NCBI GenBank assembly: GCA_963457665.1
Contig: OY735207.1
Coordinates: forward strand, 42,361,007-42,425,006
From: Thysanoteuthis rhombus
Taxonomy: Eukaryota > Mollusca > Cephalopoda > Oegopsida > Thysanoteuthidae
Length of the DNA stretch: 64,000 nucleotides
Direction of reading: 5' to 3'
Positions 46,240 to 59,090 of the stretch are shown here, piece by piece. How positions within the stretch are numbered: position 1 is the stretch's first letter; each line of letters starts with the position of its first letter. The translations under genes were made by a program, and so were the position numbers. A model generated the notes under the pieces. The model was not told the origin of the DNA. It saw nothing but the letters and a program-made list of their open reading frames with translations, and did no database searches.

Positions 46240-48775
46240 GTAGTTATAGTGTGCTCCATGAGCGACTACCCAATCGGTTGTAACAAATCCACCAGACCCC
46301 TCCACCAACACGTCGAGGGCCAGCGTGGTGGGGCATGGCCGAATATCCCCCATGGTTCACACGATCAAAATTTTATTGGCTTTTCTTGCTGGATCATCAG
46401 TTTCAAAAGGCCCAGCCTCTTCACTTGTTTTCGGTTGGGGCTACGTGCCCCAAGAGTGACTACCCAAACAAAACCCCAGAACCATCACCGAAAAAAAACC
46501 AAAACACAAACAAACAATGTTATACATTGGCAACTACAACGTCAGCACACTCTCAACGGACATGCATCTAACCAATCTTGGAAATGAAATCAAGGACATC
46601 AAATGGTATAGCGAAATGGTATTAGCGGAATGAGAAGACCCGGAGAAGAATTAAAAGAACTAAAGAGCCAATATCTTTTGTACAGTAGCGGAAAGGAGAA
46701 AGGAAAACAAAGCGCAGTTGGCTTTCCTATTGATAAAGAACTCAAATACAACGTTGTAGGATTCGAAGTTATCTCAGATAGCGTAGCCAGTGTCATTGTA
46801 CAATTCTCAAAGAGATACAGGCTGAAAATCATTCAAGTCTACGCTTCCACTTCACAGTCAGCCAAGGAAGGGAACTTCTTCGACGACATGAACACCATAC
46901 GAAAAAAGCCACAACAAAAACGAGAATATCTCAGCATCATTAAGAGATACTTCAACGCTCAAGTAAGACAAGGAAATGAAAGTTGCACCAGCAAGTTCGG
47001 ATACAAGATATGGAACGAGAGAGGTGAAGATCTTATGAACTTTGCAACAGCGAACGTATTAAAAATCATGAACACTTTCTTGAAGAGAAAACCCAATAGA
47101 AAATGGACTCGAAGGAGCCCCAATCCCCAAACTAAGAGAGAAACTAACGACTCCCTGGCAGTCAAGAGCAACACCGTCAAAGATATTCAGGTCCTAAAAC
47201 AAGTTAATGTAGGGAGAGACTACAGAATGGTGAGTTGCAAAAGCCAAATTAACACCAACAAAGAACGCAGGAAAAAGTTCCGCTCCAAAGTGCAACCACT
47301 AAACGTACTAAAAGAACTCATGCGACCTTTCAAGTCGCCAATGTGTTTAAAGCAAAGGGCAAAGAAACCATCAGTAAAATCTCAGAGGAAACCAAGAATC
47401 TCATAGAAAAACGGAGGTATCTCAGACCACTTGCAACAAAAGAAAAGGTTGAAGCAACCTAACTAAATAAAACCAGCCCAAAACAAACGAAGACAAGATA
47501 AAAGAAGATACACGACGGCAGCCGTCAAAACAATTCTCGAAAAGGGTAGGGGATTCAAAATCATTTACTAAACTCTTGATGTTGGGAGGAGAAAAAAAAA
47601 CAATGTGTTCGAAGATAATGGCGACCTAACAATGGATAGGGATTGTCAAACGAGTCAAGAAACCCTGTTCCTCTAAATAAGGAGCACAGAAAAACAAATA
47701 AAATATACAGATCACAAGCAACTAATTTGAAGATTTCCCAGAAGTTACCTCGTGGGAGGTAAAGCGAGCCATCAAACAAAGAAAGAATAGGCTCTTGGGC
47801 AGATTAACATCACCATCGATCTACTAAAAAAAGTTGGTAAAGTCATTACTTGGAAGCAAGCCATCCTATTCAACATGCCTCAAATAAAGCAAAGAGTCAG
47901 AAAATTGAAACAACGCGATAATAATCCTTCTATATAAAAATAGCGATAAAACAAGGAGATACAAGCTCACCTAAACTCTTCAGAGTCTGCCTCAAGATAA
48001 TCTTCCAAAACCTAGATTGAAAACACGAAGGAATCAGAATAGACGGCAAATACCTAAGCAACCTCAGATTCGCAGACAACATCGTCGTTTTTGCTGAGAA
48101 CCTTCATGATGATGCTGGAAAGACTGAGCGAATAAAGCAAGAAACAAATGTCATGTACAACGAAGAAGACGAAGACACAGCAGTCGAAACCGAAGACGTA
48201 GAACTGGAGAAGTAAACTACTACATCTACCTGGGACAACGAATCTCCATGATATCCTCAAAAGAAGAAAAAAGCGAAGAAACAATTTATGTTGGCAAGCT
48301 TTCGGCAGGGAAGTTCAACCATCAAAAACAAGAAAATTCTGATAGTGCCAAAATGAAGGGTATACAACCAATACATTCCCCTGATTGTTACTATACAGTT
48401 AAAATATTGAACCTAACAAAAAGACATCCTCGAACTAAGAACCATGCACCTCCCTGTAAGAAAAATTCATGCTCAACATAACATGGAGAGATCACACCAC
48501 AGCATAATATATTAGAGAAAATCAGGGGTCAAAGACGCCATAGAATCAATAAGGAAACTCAAATGGCAATGGGCTGGGCGCGTTGCAAGAATGGCAGACA
48601 ACTGCTGGATTTCAACATCACATGCGAAACCGGGACCAACAAAATATAAGATGATGTGACGAACTAGATGAGTTAAGAAAGTTGCGGTGTCATACCCACG
48701 TTAGAGAAGTCTGGCGAATCTAGGGGAAAGTCTATGTCCAACGATGGATGCTAAAGGGCTAATGCTGCTGCTGAT
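46240..48775 (+). pseudogene. RTE family A LINE, fullest copy (copy 11)
   Basis: The only copy with the 5' part. A GC-richer leader (about 46240-46515) has a repeated GAGYGACTACCCAA phrase. The coding start is MLYIGNYNVSTLST at 46516. Frame-shift at about 46630 leads into the APE-type endonuclease frame (46630-47406). The reverse transcriptase is mostly deleted: VKRAIKQRKNRLLG (about 47760), KQGDTSSPKLFRVCL (about 47950) and LRFADNIVVFAENL (about 48064-48105) survive, with motif C FADD changed to FADN. The thumb and 3' end follow (YYIYLGQRISM-like at 48220, KWQWAGRVARM-like near 48560, KVYVQRWM-like at 48730) and a (GCT)n-type tail at 48762-48772. About 2.5 kb remain, compared with an expected length of about 3-3.5 kb for such elements. 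Confidence 0.82.
46630..47406 (+). pseudogene. APE-type endonuclease domain of RTE copy 11, catalytically dead
   Basis: A 258-codon open frame. Recognisable endonuclease blocks are RRPGEELKELKS (residues 2-13), GKEKGKQSAVGFPIDKEL (25-42), VASVIVQFSKRYRLKIIQVY (about 53-72), GNESCTSKFGYKIWNERGED (about 116-135), NRKWTRRSP (about 157-165) and VNVGRDYRMVSCK (about 190-202). Catalytic positions are lost. GDFNAKVG has become KRYFNAQVR. The EIDFIL-type block reads RETNDSL. The GSDHRMV signature reads GRDYRMV, with the catalytic His replaced by Tyr. The upstream Glu-containing block is out of frame. In the living element this domain would nick target DNA to prime reverse transcription. Confidence 0.8.
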
Positions 48776-50499
<1,724 letters not shown>

Positions 50500-50519
50500 A
50501 AATTAAAAACCTAAAATGA

Positions 50520-50705
50520 TGCATGTAATTGTTTTGTTCGGTCCCAGTGGCCGTTCAGTTCTGCGTAGGGCACGGGTGTAATGTCTGCCCCTGGGTCTGA
50601 AGCCAAGGTTTCGATCCTACCTCGTGATACTGGATGTTGGATTGTCTGTAGCCACACTGAAGGGTTGTAATACAACGAAATAGCTGCCTGTGGATGACAC
50701 AATTA
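50520..50705 (+). mobile_element. tRNA-derived SINE (copy 3, divergent)
   Basis: Contains TGGCCGTTCAGTTCTGCG (A-box region), CTGGGTCTGAAGCCAAGG, and the B-box-like GGTTTCGATCCTACC. The 3' part, TAGCCACACTGAAG then CTGCCTGTGGATGACACAAT, is shared with the copies at 12247 and 19741. It ends in a TTATTGATTATTATAATTAA patch and a (TA)n tract. Confidence 0.65.
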
Positions 50706-50717
50706 TTGATTATTATA

Positions 50718-50779
<62 letters not shown>

Positions 50780-50805
50780 GGATGACACAATTATTGATTA
50801 TTATA

Positions 50806-50859
<54 letters not shown>
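50692..50859. repeat. Tandem duplication of SINE end plus (TA)n, period about 88 bp
   Basis: GGATGACACAATTATTGATT through the following (TA)n appears at 50692-50776 and again at 50780-50859, nearly identical. Confidence 0.85.
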
Positions 50860-50862
<3 letters not shown>

Positions 50863-51541
50863 TGTCCGTATGTGTGCACAAATGATGTAAATAGATGACT
50901 CTGGCAGACAGTCCTAAGGGAGTGCACCAAAAAGGCCCTTTAATGGAAGAAGAGACAAAAAAAGAAAGAACAGATCTGTTCGTATAAATGGGTTTAACTC
51001 AATTTTCTTTAATTCAATTTTTTTATGAACTCCCCCATTTTTTATTTTAAAGTTATTATTTATCGTCAACAATGTTTTTATTTTCCTCGATGAAAATTGA
51101 TCTAAATTAAGTTTCTGACTTCAGTCAACAACATACTCGGAAAAATTAGATAACACTTTTTTAAAAGCATTTCAAAAATAAAAATTCCATTGTAACTATA
51201 ATACAAAAGTGGGCCATTATTTGTAGAAAAATATCTTTCAGGGTGAAAAGAAATTGTTTGACAAATTTGATATGATCAGAATCCCAAACCTATACTTACG
51301 CCTACAAACATTCTAATAACAGTAACACGAATAGATGCGCGAACTACGTTGAACTGAGTGTGTGCGAAACTGCTTTAGGGTGTGCGACATCTGTGCCAAG
51401 ATTTGAACGCACAACCTACCTTTCACTGTACTCAATACACGCAAACATTTTATATGTGTGTATGTGTGTGTGTACATACCTATATATGCTGCGCTTCTAT
51501 ATTTACACATGCAAACACTTACACATATTTCATACAGATGC

Positions 51542-51543
<2 letters not shown>
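50860..51543. other. AT-rich spacer, nothing recognised
   Basis: No supported feature. Confidence 0.45.
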
Positions 51544-51631
<88 letters not shown>

Positions 51632-51686
51632 ATTAATCTTTATAAGTACACGTTAGAAGACATATATTCATGTACATTCATAGATA

Positions 51687-51739
<53 letters not shown>

Positions 51740-51836
51740 CAGTACACGCGCACATAGTTGAGCAAATACAAAACATATATATTCATAACTCCACAAACAA
51801 TAACAGACGCGTATAGAGACGTATTTAATTGAATTA

Positions 51837-51915
<79 letters not shown>

Positions 51916-51979
51916 CTTCTTGGGCACAGCATACACTTAAGTATATACTAACACATGCAAGTTCATGCATACACACACG

Positions 51980-52019
<40 letters not shown>

Positions 52020-52200
52020 CATATATATATATATATGTGTGTATATGTATGCACGCACACACACACACATATATATATATACATATACATTTATGTAACC
52101 ATATAAACATTCCCATATAAGCATACATAAAATAAAAAAGAAAATATACACACACACACATACACACACACACATACACACACACACACTCACACACACT
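51544..52200. repeat. Cluster of (TA)n tracts ending in (CA)n
   Basis: (TA)n at 51544-51623, 51690-51737, 51841-51913 and 51983-52012, mixed TA/CA at 52013-52090, and CA-rich sequence at 52147-52200. All ORFs across it are artefacts. Confidence 0.94.
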
Positions 52201-52639
52201 CATTTGCAGTTATATTTGCGTGTCTATATCTTTCTTTATTGGTATACATAAAGTCTCTTGATGCGCGTATGGTTATGAGATCATTAATATGATTTGGTTG
52301 GAAAGTGCAGATGTGTGTTTGGTTATGTTATTTTCAAGCCATAACGGTAAGTAATGCGTTTAGTAGGAAAAGTTCAGCCAAGTTTGTAAATTTATTTGAT
52401 TAAAATGCATAAAAACCTTTCTTCCTGTTAGCATCTCCAGCGAAGCGTCGTAATATGAGACTTCTTTATCGGAGGAAATATATTTGTATCGTGTCGATGA
52501 TTCAGATGGTGATAATGACGAATGAATTAATAATAACGATGATAGGAATAATTGTGATGATGATGATGATGATGATGATGAATGTGGAAGCAGTATTATT
52601 ATAAAGGAGAAAAGTAACTGAGAGAAAATCTCTCTTAAG
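52201..52639. other. Spacer with a short (ATG)n tract
   Basis: A GAT/ATG run lies at 52555-52580. It might mark the 3' end of an unrecognised LINE, but no family A blocks precede it. Confidence 0.4.
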
Positions 52640-53254
52640 CTTAAGCAAAAAGACAAGATCTGTTAGTTCTGCACAAGGAATAGAGAAGCTGCCAAATCGT
52701 AGACATGGCTGTGCTTGCAAACCACAGAGTGAATACGAAAGAGAGCGAAAAAAACTCGAAAAGTACCAGGATTTGGGTTGGGTGCCGAGGAAAAGTGTGG
52801 GAAATAAAGACCAGGATAGTGCCAGATAGGCGCATTTCGAACAATGGAAAAAGACATTGATGTCAAGATTGGAGGTATTGGACATAAAAAGAAGATTATG
52901 TAGGCCACTACACGGCTGGGATCTACAAGAATATCGTGAATTGTGAGGACACCAGAGCGAGAGCTGAAGAACTGAGGAAACCTACTGTCACAGCCTTCAG
53001 CGATGACCACAAGACATCCGGCGACGAAGAGTAAATCAGATCACTGCTATGGGATGCTGGGGGCTGGGGATTCGGGGAGACTTAAGTATGTAACTTGAGT
53101 CTCCAATAATGACAACCAGACATCTGGTGCGAAAATGCAGATGCAAGAATGGGATCTACGACCTCCAGCTGTTAGCGATGGCCTAACAACCAAGAAAAAC
53201 ACATGGTGGATACGGTACAAACCACAGTGCTATTGTGATAGGTTGGGACGATTC

Positions 53255-53255
<1 letters not shown>
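52640..53255 (+). pseudogene. R4/Dong-like LINE, degraded 3' fragment (copy D)
   Basis: Starts in the endonuclease region, where LPNRRHGCACKPQSEYERE is an out-of-frame echo of CQIVDVAVPADHRVK. It continues through a SRLEVLDI-like stretch to the 3' UTR. Both structured modules are recognisable but eroded: GCTGAAG with CTTCAGC at about 52963-53002 still pairs, while module 2 has decayed. It ends directly in (AAT)n. Confidence 0.65.

Positions 53256-53314
<59 letters not shown>
53256..53314. repeat. (AAT)n tract joining copies D and E
   Basis: About 57 bases of AAT. It is the tail of D and the 5' flank of E. Confidence 0.95.
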
Positions 53315-53317
<3 letters not shown>

Positions 53318-53591
53318 TAGTGACCTTAAAGAGGAAGGGAAATGAAAGCGGAAACGTAAACCACAGCACTGGCATGATAGACGAAAGAAAGAAGAGACGT
53401 TGGCTGAAGACCTGAGGAGACTTATTGTCACTCAGCCTTCAGCAATGACCACTGGGCAACCGGTGTGAAACTGTAAACTGCAGTATTACTGTGGCCTATG
53501 AGAACTAGAAGAGGAGGGCTGGAGACTTGAGGAGACTTGCTGTCACTCAAACTCCAGCGGTTACCACCAGGCAACTGGTGTGAGATTGCAC
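53315..53591 (+). mobile_element. R4/Dong-like LINE, extreme 5'-truncated copy E (3' UTR only)
   Basis: Only the 3' UTR is present, starting at CAATAGTGACC. Equivalent sequence in copy H lies just after the stop codon. Both structured modules are intact. Flanked by (AAT)n on both sides. Confidence 0.85.
53402..53586 (+). promoter_or_regulatory. Structured 3' UTR modules, copy E (clean example)
   Basis: Module 1 (53402-53468) has GCTGAAG/CTTCAGC, CTGAG/CTCAG and CACTGG-GCAA-CCGGTG. Module 2 (53517-53586) has GCTGGAG/CTCCAGC, TTGAG/CTCAA and CACCAG-GCAA-CTGGTG. All pairs form, and the differences between modules are compensatory or wobble-preserving. Confidence 0.65.

Positions 53592-53647
<56 letters not shown>
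53592..53647. repeat. (AAT)n tail of copy E
   Basis: About 55 bases of pure AAT. Confidence 0.95.
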
Positions 53648-54015
53648 TGGCTGTATCAGAGTTAAACTCTACTGTGACTGTAGCTCAAATAACTTTGGTG
53701 ATAAGCTTGGAAAATATTCAAACTTTTTTGGAAAACATTTTTGAAAGGAATATTAACATAGTTGATCAACGATAGCATGAAGAAAGCAATAGTCATCATC
53801 CTCGGTTGGCTCTTTGAAAACATATGGCGAATTGAGCAAAACAATATTTTCTCTTGCAATGACGGCATTTCCAGGATGAAAGTCAACAGACATGATATCT
53901 TACAAATCCAAGTGAATGGACGTGGTACGCCTAAACGCCGAAAATGCCTATTCGTCGAAATTCGCTCATTTTTATTTTTATAGAAAAGAACTTTGATTTC
54001 ATTTTATCTAGCAGC

Positions 54016-54046
<31 letters not shown>

Positions 54047-54870
54047 ATAAACCTTAGATCGTAAAAATAGTTGGTTTTATCGGTAAAGACATCAGCAATT
54101 AGTGGCTGTAGCTGCATTAGTCAGCGTTATTTATTACCTCCCTTTGATATTTAGTTTACGAACCAGGGGCAAAACCGTTACTGTTTTATCCTTGTTTTGA
54201 TTCGATAAACTTCTGATTGAATTAAAAACTACATACAACAAAGAAATTGGAACAAACAACACGAGTTGAAAGCCCGCGAAAAAAGCCCGATAGAAAAAAA
54301 AATCATTCCATCAGACATGAAAGAGGAAAATGAAACAAAGAATATCGTCTGTATTGCAATATTAAATTATTTGGAATAAACGCTTTAAATGTATGTATCA
54401 AGTGCATATATGGCTTACATTCTCAGTGAATAGTTGGCAGGGGGATTAAACAAAATTGTATTGACAGATATTATAAATCTGAAGGATGCTAGAATAATCT
54501 GATGTCGCGAACGTGGATTTTTTTAACGTATAGAATATTGATTTTTATTCTAACGCGTTTGAAGGTCGGCGAATACGGCCTTCAAGTTCAATGTCATGTA
54601 TTGACTCTGTATAAGCGCTCTATGACGAAGCACGTTACTTTTGGGGACGCCGCTGCCAATATAATGAATGTGTATAATGCAGTATATATATATATATATA
54701 TATATATATCGTAAATAGGACCTCGAACCTAAAATAAGATAAAGTAAAAAAAGTTATACAAATAATTCAGAATCATAGTTAGGTACGGAAAGAGAGGGTT
54801 CAGTTGAGCAGTTTATATATGTAAGTCGTAAATAGAACCCCTCACCAAAAATTGAATGTTGAGAATTTCG
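53648..54870. other. Spacer with (GAT)n and a short (TA)n
   Basis: (GAT)n lies at 54015-54047 and (TA)n at 54683-54709. No gene or transposon was recognised. Confidence 0.45.
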
Positions 54871-54989
54871 CGTTTCAGAAAAAAGGATTTCTTCGATGTA
54901 GTTTCTCTTAACAAAAATACGTTTTAAAAGGTGATAAAATTACCGAATCTTCCCCCAAATACAAGCACCTCTTCCGAATTCAATCGCTC

Positions 54990-55640
54990 ACCATTCATTT
55001 ATAACTTTTGGAGATATTGTACCGTGTACGTGTAGCTACATTGCTTGGGTTAGTGGCTACGGATAATTTCTGGATCCGCCCATAAATGTGAACAATTATT
55101 CTGTGTATTGTGCCGTGTACATATAGCTACGGTGCCTGTTAGGTGACTAGGAAAGTTTTAGTATTCCCCACCCACGAAAATAAATACCACTCCACACCCA
55201 GCCTATTGCCAACCCTCCCATAAAATTAGATATTGTGTTGTGCACATGTATATGACTACGATGCAGGGGAGAGACTATGGAAAAATCCTAGATCTACCCC
55301 TAGAATGCGAACACTTTTCCTTAGCCCACTGCCTATCCACTTTTTAGAGATATTGTAGTGTGTACACATAGCTCCCATGCGGGGGAGGCAGGTATGGAAA
55401 TACGTGGAACCCGCCCCAAAATTCAAACACTTCTTTTGCCTATCAATTGTCCATACTTCTGCAAAATTTCATAGAAATCCATTGAAAACTTTTTAAGATA
55501 TTATTTTGTTTACGTATAGCTAGAATGCAGCGGGGTTAGGGGAACTGGGAAAATATCTGGATCTGCCTCAAAATGTAAATAATTCTTTCCTTAGCCCATT
55601 GCCCATCCTTTCAGGACGTTTTACCGAAATTGGTTGAGCT
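54990..55640. repeat. Diverged tandem repeat of about 100-150 bp, five units
   Basis: GAGATATTGTAxxGTGTAC, then ATAGCTAxxATGC, GGGAxxATxTGGATC, GCCCxAAAATGxxAAC and TTAGCCxATTGCCxATCC recur in order, with starts near 55010, 55108, 55228, 55345 and 55496. Strongly diverged and old. Confidence 0.6.
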
Positions 55641-55739
55641 CTTTTGATGATGAATTGCAGACATCTGGTGTGAACACGCCAAAGCATTAATACGACTTGA
55701 ACCCACATAGCTGGGTACTGAAATGCCTTTGGATATTCA

Positions 55740-56915
55740 AGATTGGCGAACCTGTGGGGAGATTCATAGCCAACTCTGCGGAAAACTGGAGAGTAAACTT
55801 AATAGCTACAGGAGAAAACTTAGCAGAGGTGAGTATAAAAAAGGGAATTCTCTTTCCCATTACTATTTGTACTTAGCATGATACCACAAAACAGAAACTT
55901 CAGAAACAGCAAAGGATACCATTTCTCTAAAACAAAAGGAAAAGTCAATCACCTCATGTATATGAATGACATAGAGCTATTCGACCCCAACAAAAAACAA
56001 AAACAAAACAAAGCAAAAAACAAACCAAGCAAACAAACAAACAAACAAACAAAGCAACAAAGGACTCGAAATGTTGTTTACCACAGTTGATACATTGATG
56101 ACATTGGGATTGGGTTCAGAGTAGAAAAATGCGCGCAAATGGTAACGGGAAAGGGTAATTACGACAGAAAGAATCGACGTACCTAACAAAGAAACTAACT
56201 ACTCAGGATCGATATAAATATTTGGGGGTTCTCGAATGCGACTCGATGAATCAGGTAGAAATGAAATAAAAAAATGAAAATAAAAAAAAGGATTCCTTTG
56301 CTTTGGTTGTATCGGTGGTGAGAAATATGGTTCAATTTCTTGGTTGGACAAAGGATCGATTCCACTCAATGGACCGGCGAACAAGAAAACTTATGACGAT
56401 GCACAAGGCTTTATACTCCAGAGATGATGCATATAGACTGCATGGGGAGAAGAAAGGAGGCGATAAAGGACCCATTAGCATAGAAGACTGTATCCAAAAA
56501 ACCAAAACGGGGTTATAAAGAAGCAAGAAGTAGAGATATTATAGTAAGCGCCTGAAGCACTGCAGGAAACAAAAAAAAAAAAAAAAGAAGAGAAAAAAGA
56601 TTTACTGACACTCAGCCTCCAGCGATGACCACTAAGGAACTGGCACGAAGCTGCAAACCTGCTGTGAACTGCAATTATGTTAAGAGTGGGGATGGAGACC
56701 TGCGGAGACGTACTATCGCTCACCAACGACCATCAAGCAAACCGGCATGAAAATTGAAATGCAAATTGCAAAACCGTTCGTGAAAGTTACGGAGAAGCTG
56801 TCCAAGTATAAAGATCTGGAAATTAAAATCAACAGGATGTGGATTATGAAGAGCGAAATAACACCAGTAGCCATTATCACGACTCGTGAAGAAGGGAACG
56901 GAAAAATACACTAAC
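55740..56915 (+). pseudogene. R4/Dong-like LINE, degraded internal fragment (copy K)
   Basis: Reads ENWRVNLIATGENLAEVSIK (about 55780-55840), then KGYHFSKTKGKVNHLMYMND (about 55907-55970), where motif C YMDD has become YMND. An AAACAAAC-rich insertion (55985-56055) follows. Then come an IDDIGIGFRVEKCAQMV-like stretch, LGWTKDRFHSMDRRTRKLM (about 56338-56396) and HKALYSRDDAYRL. After a poly-A patch, a decayed 3' UTR-like module (about 56598-56760) is followed by an endonuclease-like stretch (VTEKLSKYKDLEIKINRMW, about 56786-56842), so the order is rearranged or two fragments are joined. Non-functional. Confidence 0.7.
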
Positions 56916-56984
56916 CGTATACCAGATTAGATTAGCATCGTCATATGATCGTCCTATTCAGAACAGCTCATATACTACCCAAAA

Positions 56985-57460
56985 TCATCATCATCATCAT
57001 CATCATTCTTTTAACGTCCGTCGTTGGACATAGTCCTTCCCCAGGATCCGCCACAATTCTCTATCACAGGCGTCACAGAACCAGTATTTTCTAAATTTGT
57101 CCTATTCATCTCTCCATCTTGTATTTTATCGGCCTCGGTTCCGCATGTGATCTCTGGGGATCCATGTTGTGAGTCGTGATGTCCAGCAATTGTCTGTCAT
57201 TCTTGCAACATGACCGACCCATTGCCGTTTAAGTTTTCTTGTAGATTCTATGATGTCACGGACACCCGTTTTCTTCCTGATATACTGTGCCGTCTTGTGA
57301 TCTCTCAATGTGAGGTTGAGCATGATTATCTCATGTACACATTGTATGCTTCTCAGTTTGCGAATCTGTCTCTTGGTTAGGTTTCATGTTTCAGCTCCAT
57401 AAGTGACTATTGAGAGGATGCATTGGTTATATACTCTTCTTTTTAGGATTATTGGTATCG
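56985..57460 (-). pseudogene. RTE family A LINE, 3' fragment (copy 12, minus)
   Basis: The 3' (ATG)n tail lies at 56985-57007 on the minus strand. The frame at 57323-57126 reads LNLTLRDHKTAQYIRKKTGV, then DIIESTRKLKRQWVGHVARM and DNCWTSRLTTWIPRDHMRNR. The YNQCILSIVTYGAET block lies near 57435-57390. It is 5'-truncated and borders the R4-related fragment at about 57480. Confidence 0.83.
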
Positions 57461-57504
57461 ACTCGTTTTTGTGTGGGACCATAATTTGGATCCGTTGCAA
57501 TATG

Positions 57505-58040
57505 AAGCATTGAAGAAAGCAAAAACATACTTCAATGGAGTCTTTACCAAGTAGCAGGTTTTGAAAGAATTTAGTGCGAGCATAAACCTGAAAGTGCATT
57601 AGAGAACGAAAAATTCAAATTACTTTTTGTCTTTAACACTCTCACCGACAGAAAGATTATAGCTAGAAGGTCAGACATTGTCATAATTAATAAAGAAGAC
57701 AACCAGGCTATATTGGTCGATGTCTCTTGCCCAGCAAACAGAATTAGTGAACAGGAATTTAGAAAGAAGAAAATAGAAAAAATATATCAAGACCTGAAGA
57801 CAGAACTGCAGAAATTATAAGAAAACATCAATTAAGATTGAACCAATCGTTATTGGAGCATTGGGAGCGATAACAGCAAATCTGAGAAAGCGTCTCCTAC
57901 GACTGAACACCAATGACATTAGCAGCAACCAGATACAGAAGAAAGTACTTTTAAAATATCAAATAAAATCAAGAAACATCTTGAACTCCGAGGATCTGGT
58001 TGATCTCAAGTTTGGGATGAAAGTAAAGGCAACCCAATGA
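57505..58040 (+). pseudogene. R4/Dong-related LINE, second family, endonuclease end (element J)
   Basis: Reads HKPESALENEKFKLLFVFNT, then KIIARRSDIVIINKEDNQAI, LVDVSCPANRISEQEFRKKK, IEKIYQDLKTELQKL and stop. IEPIVIGALGAITANLRKRL and DLVDLKFGMKVKATQ and stop follow. It aligns block for block with the endonuclease end of copies A, G and H, but the sequence is clearly diverged, and the RRPD motif reads RRSD (Pro to Ser, Asp kept). Unlike the main family, coding sequence continues past the LRKVLEI-equivalent. It ends near an (AAT)n tract and lacks the main family's 3' UTR modules, so it is a distinct family with a similar target. Confidence 0.68.
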
Positions 58041-58050
58041 TACCATGGAA

Positions 58051-58052
58051 TG

Positions 58053-58089
<37 letters not shown>

Positions 58090-58103
58090 TAATAATAATA
58101 ATG

Positions 58104-58146
<43 letters not shown>
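58051..58146. repeat. (AAT)n tract joining element J and copy F
   Basis: About 95 bases of AAT with two GAT interruptions. Confidence 0.95.
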
Positions 58147-58147
<1 letters not shown>

Positions 58148-58472
58148 GAACTACGTGGATACTGAGGAAAGTGTTAGAAATATAAAGACTGGAACGTTAA
58201 ATGTTGATAGTGACCCAGCAGAGGAAGGGAAATGAAAACGGAAATGTGAGTTGCAGCACTGATATGATGGGTTGGGGAGGGAGGAGATGTTGGCTGAAGA
58301 CCTGAGGAGACTTATTGTCACTCAGCCTTCAGCAATGACCACCGGCCAAACGGTATGAAACTGAAAACCCACAGAATTACTGAGCACTAGGAGAGAAGGG
58401 CTGGAGACTTGAGGAGACTTGCTGCCACTCAAACTCCAGCGGATACCACCAGGCAACTGGTGTGAGATTGCA
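58147..58472 (+). mobile_element. R4/Dong-like LINE, extreme 5'-truncated copy F
   Basis: Starts in the last codons (TxWILRKVLEI-equivalent, ending near 58180) and then holds the 3' UTR with both modules (58292-58467). (AAT)n flanks it on both sides. Confidence 0.85.
58292..58467 (+). promoter_or_regulatory. Structured 3' UTR modules, copy F
   Basis: Module 1 keeps GCTGAAG/CTTCAGC and CTGAG/CTCAG, but its hairpin has decayed (CACCGGCCAAACGGTAT). Module 2 is intact with a CACCAG-GCAA-CTGGTG hairpin. Confidence 0.55.
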
Positions 58473-58494
58473 AATAATAATAATAATAATAATA
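58473..58494. repeat. Short (AAT)n joining copies F and G
   Basis: About seven AAT units between the 3' end of F and the truncated 5' end of G. Confidence 0.93.
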
Positions 58495-59070
58495 CCTCAT
58501 CCAGGCAAGAAGACCGGACTTGGTAATAGTAGACAAGAAAAGGAATGCCTGCCAAATAGTAGACGTGGCTGTACCTGCGGACCATAGAGTAAAAAGGAAG
58601 GAGAGTGGAAAACGTGAAAAATACCAGGACCCAGCAAGAGAATTGAGGAAGATGTGGAACATGAAAGCCAGGGTAGTACCGGTCATGGTGGGCGCACTAG
58701 GAACTGTCCCCAAAACGCTGAGGGTGAGACTGGAGGAGATCAGGATTAGGAGAAGGATTGAGACTGTACAGACCACAGCACTACTGGGAACTGCATGGAT
58801 ACTGAGGAAGGTGCTAGAGATATAAGTACTGCAACCAATTGTAGCTCTGTCATGATAGGCGAAAGAGAGAGGAGACGTTAGCTGAAGACCTGAGGAGACT
58901 TATTGTCACTCAGCCTTCAGCGATAACCACTGGGCAACCAGTGTGAAACTGTAAATCACAGTATTACTGCGACTTATTAGTACTAAGAGAGGAGGGCTGG
59001 AGACTTGAAGAGACTTGCTGCCACTCAAACTCCAGCTGTTACCACCATGCAACTGGTGTGAGATTCCAAA
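58495..59070 (+). pseudogene. R4/Dong-like LINE, 5'-truncated copy G
   Basis: Starts at LIQARRPDLVIVDKKRNACQ, so the catalytic RRPD and the following VDVAVPADHRVKRK are intact. The frame 58520-58825 is open for 101 codons to LRKVLEI and stop. The 3' UTR runs to 59070. It is young-looking but lacks the RT and zinc motif. Confidence 0.87.
58881..59061 (+). promoter_or_regulatory. Structured 3' UTR modules, copy G
   Basis: The module 1 hairpin reads CACTGG-GCAA-CCAGTG, which turns the T-G wobble of other copies into a T-A pair. Module 2 has a CACCAT-GCAA-CTGGTG hairpin with one weakened pair. Confidence 0.58.
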
Positions 59071-59090
59071 TAGTAATAATAATAATAATG

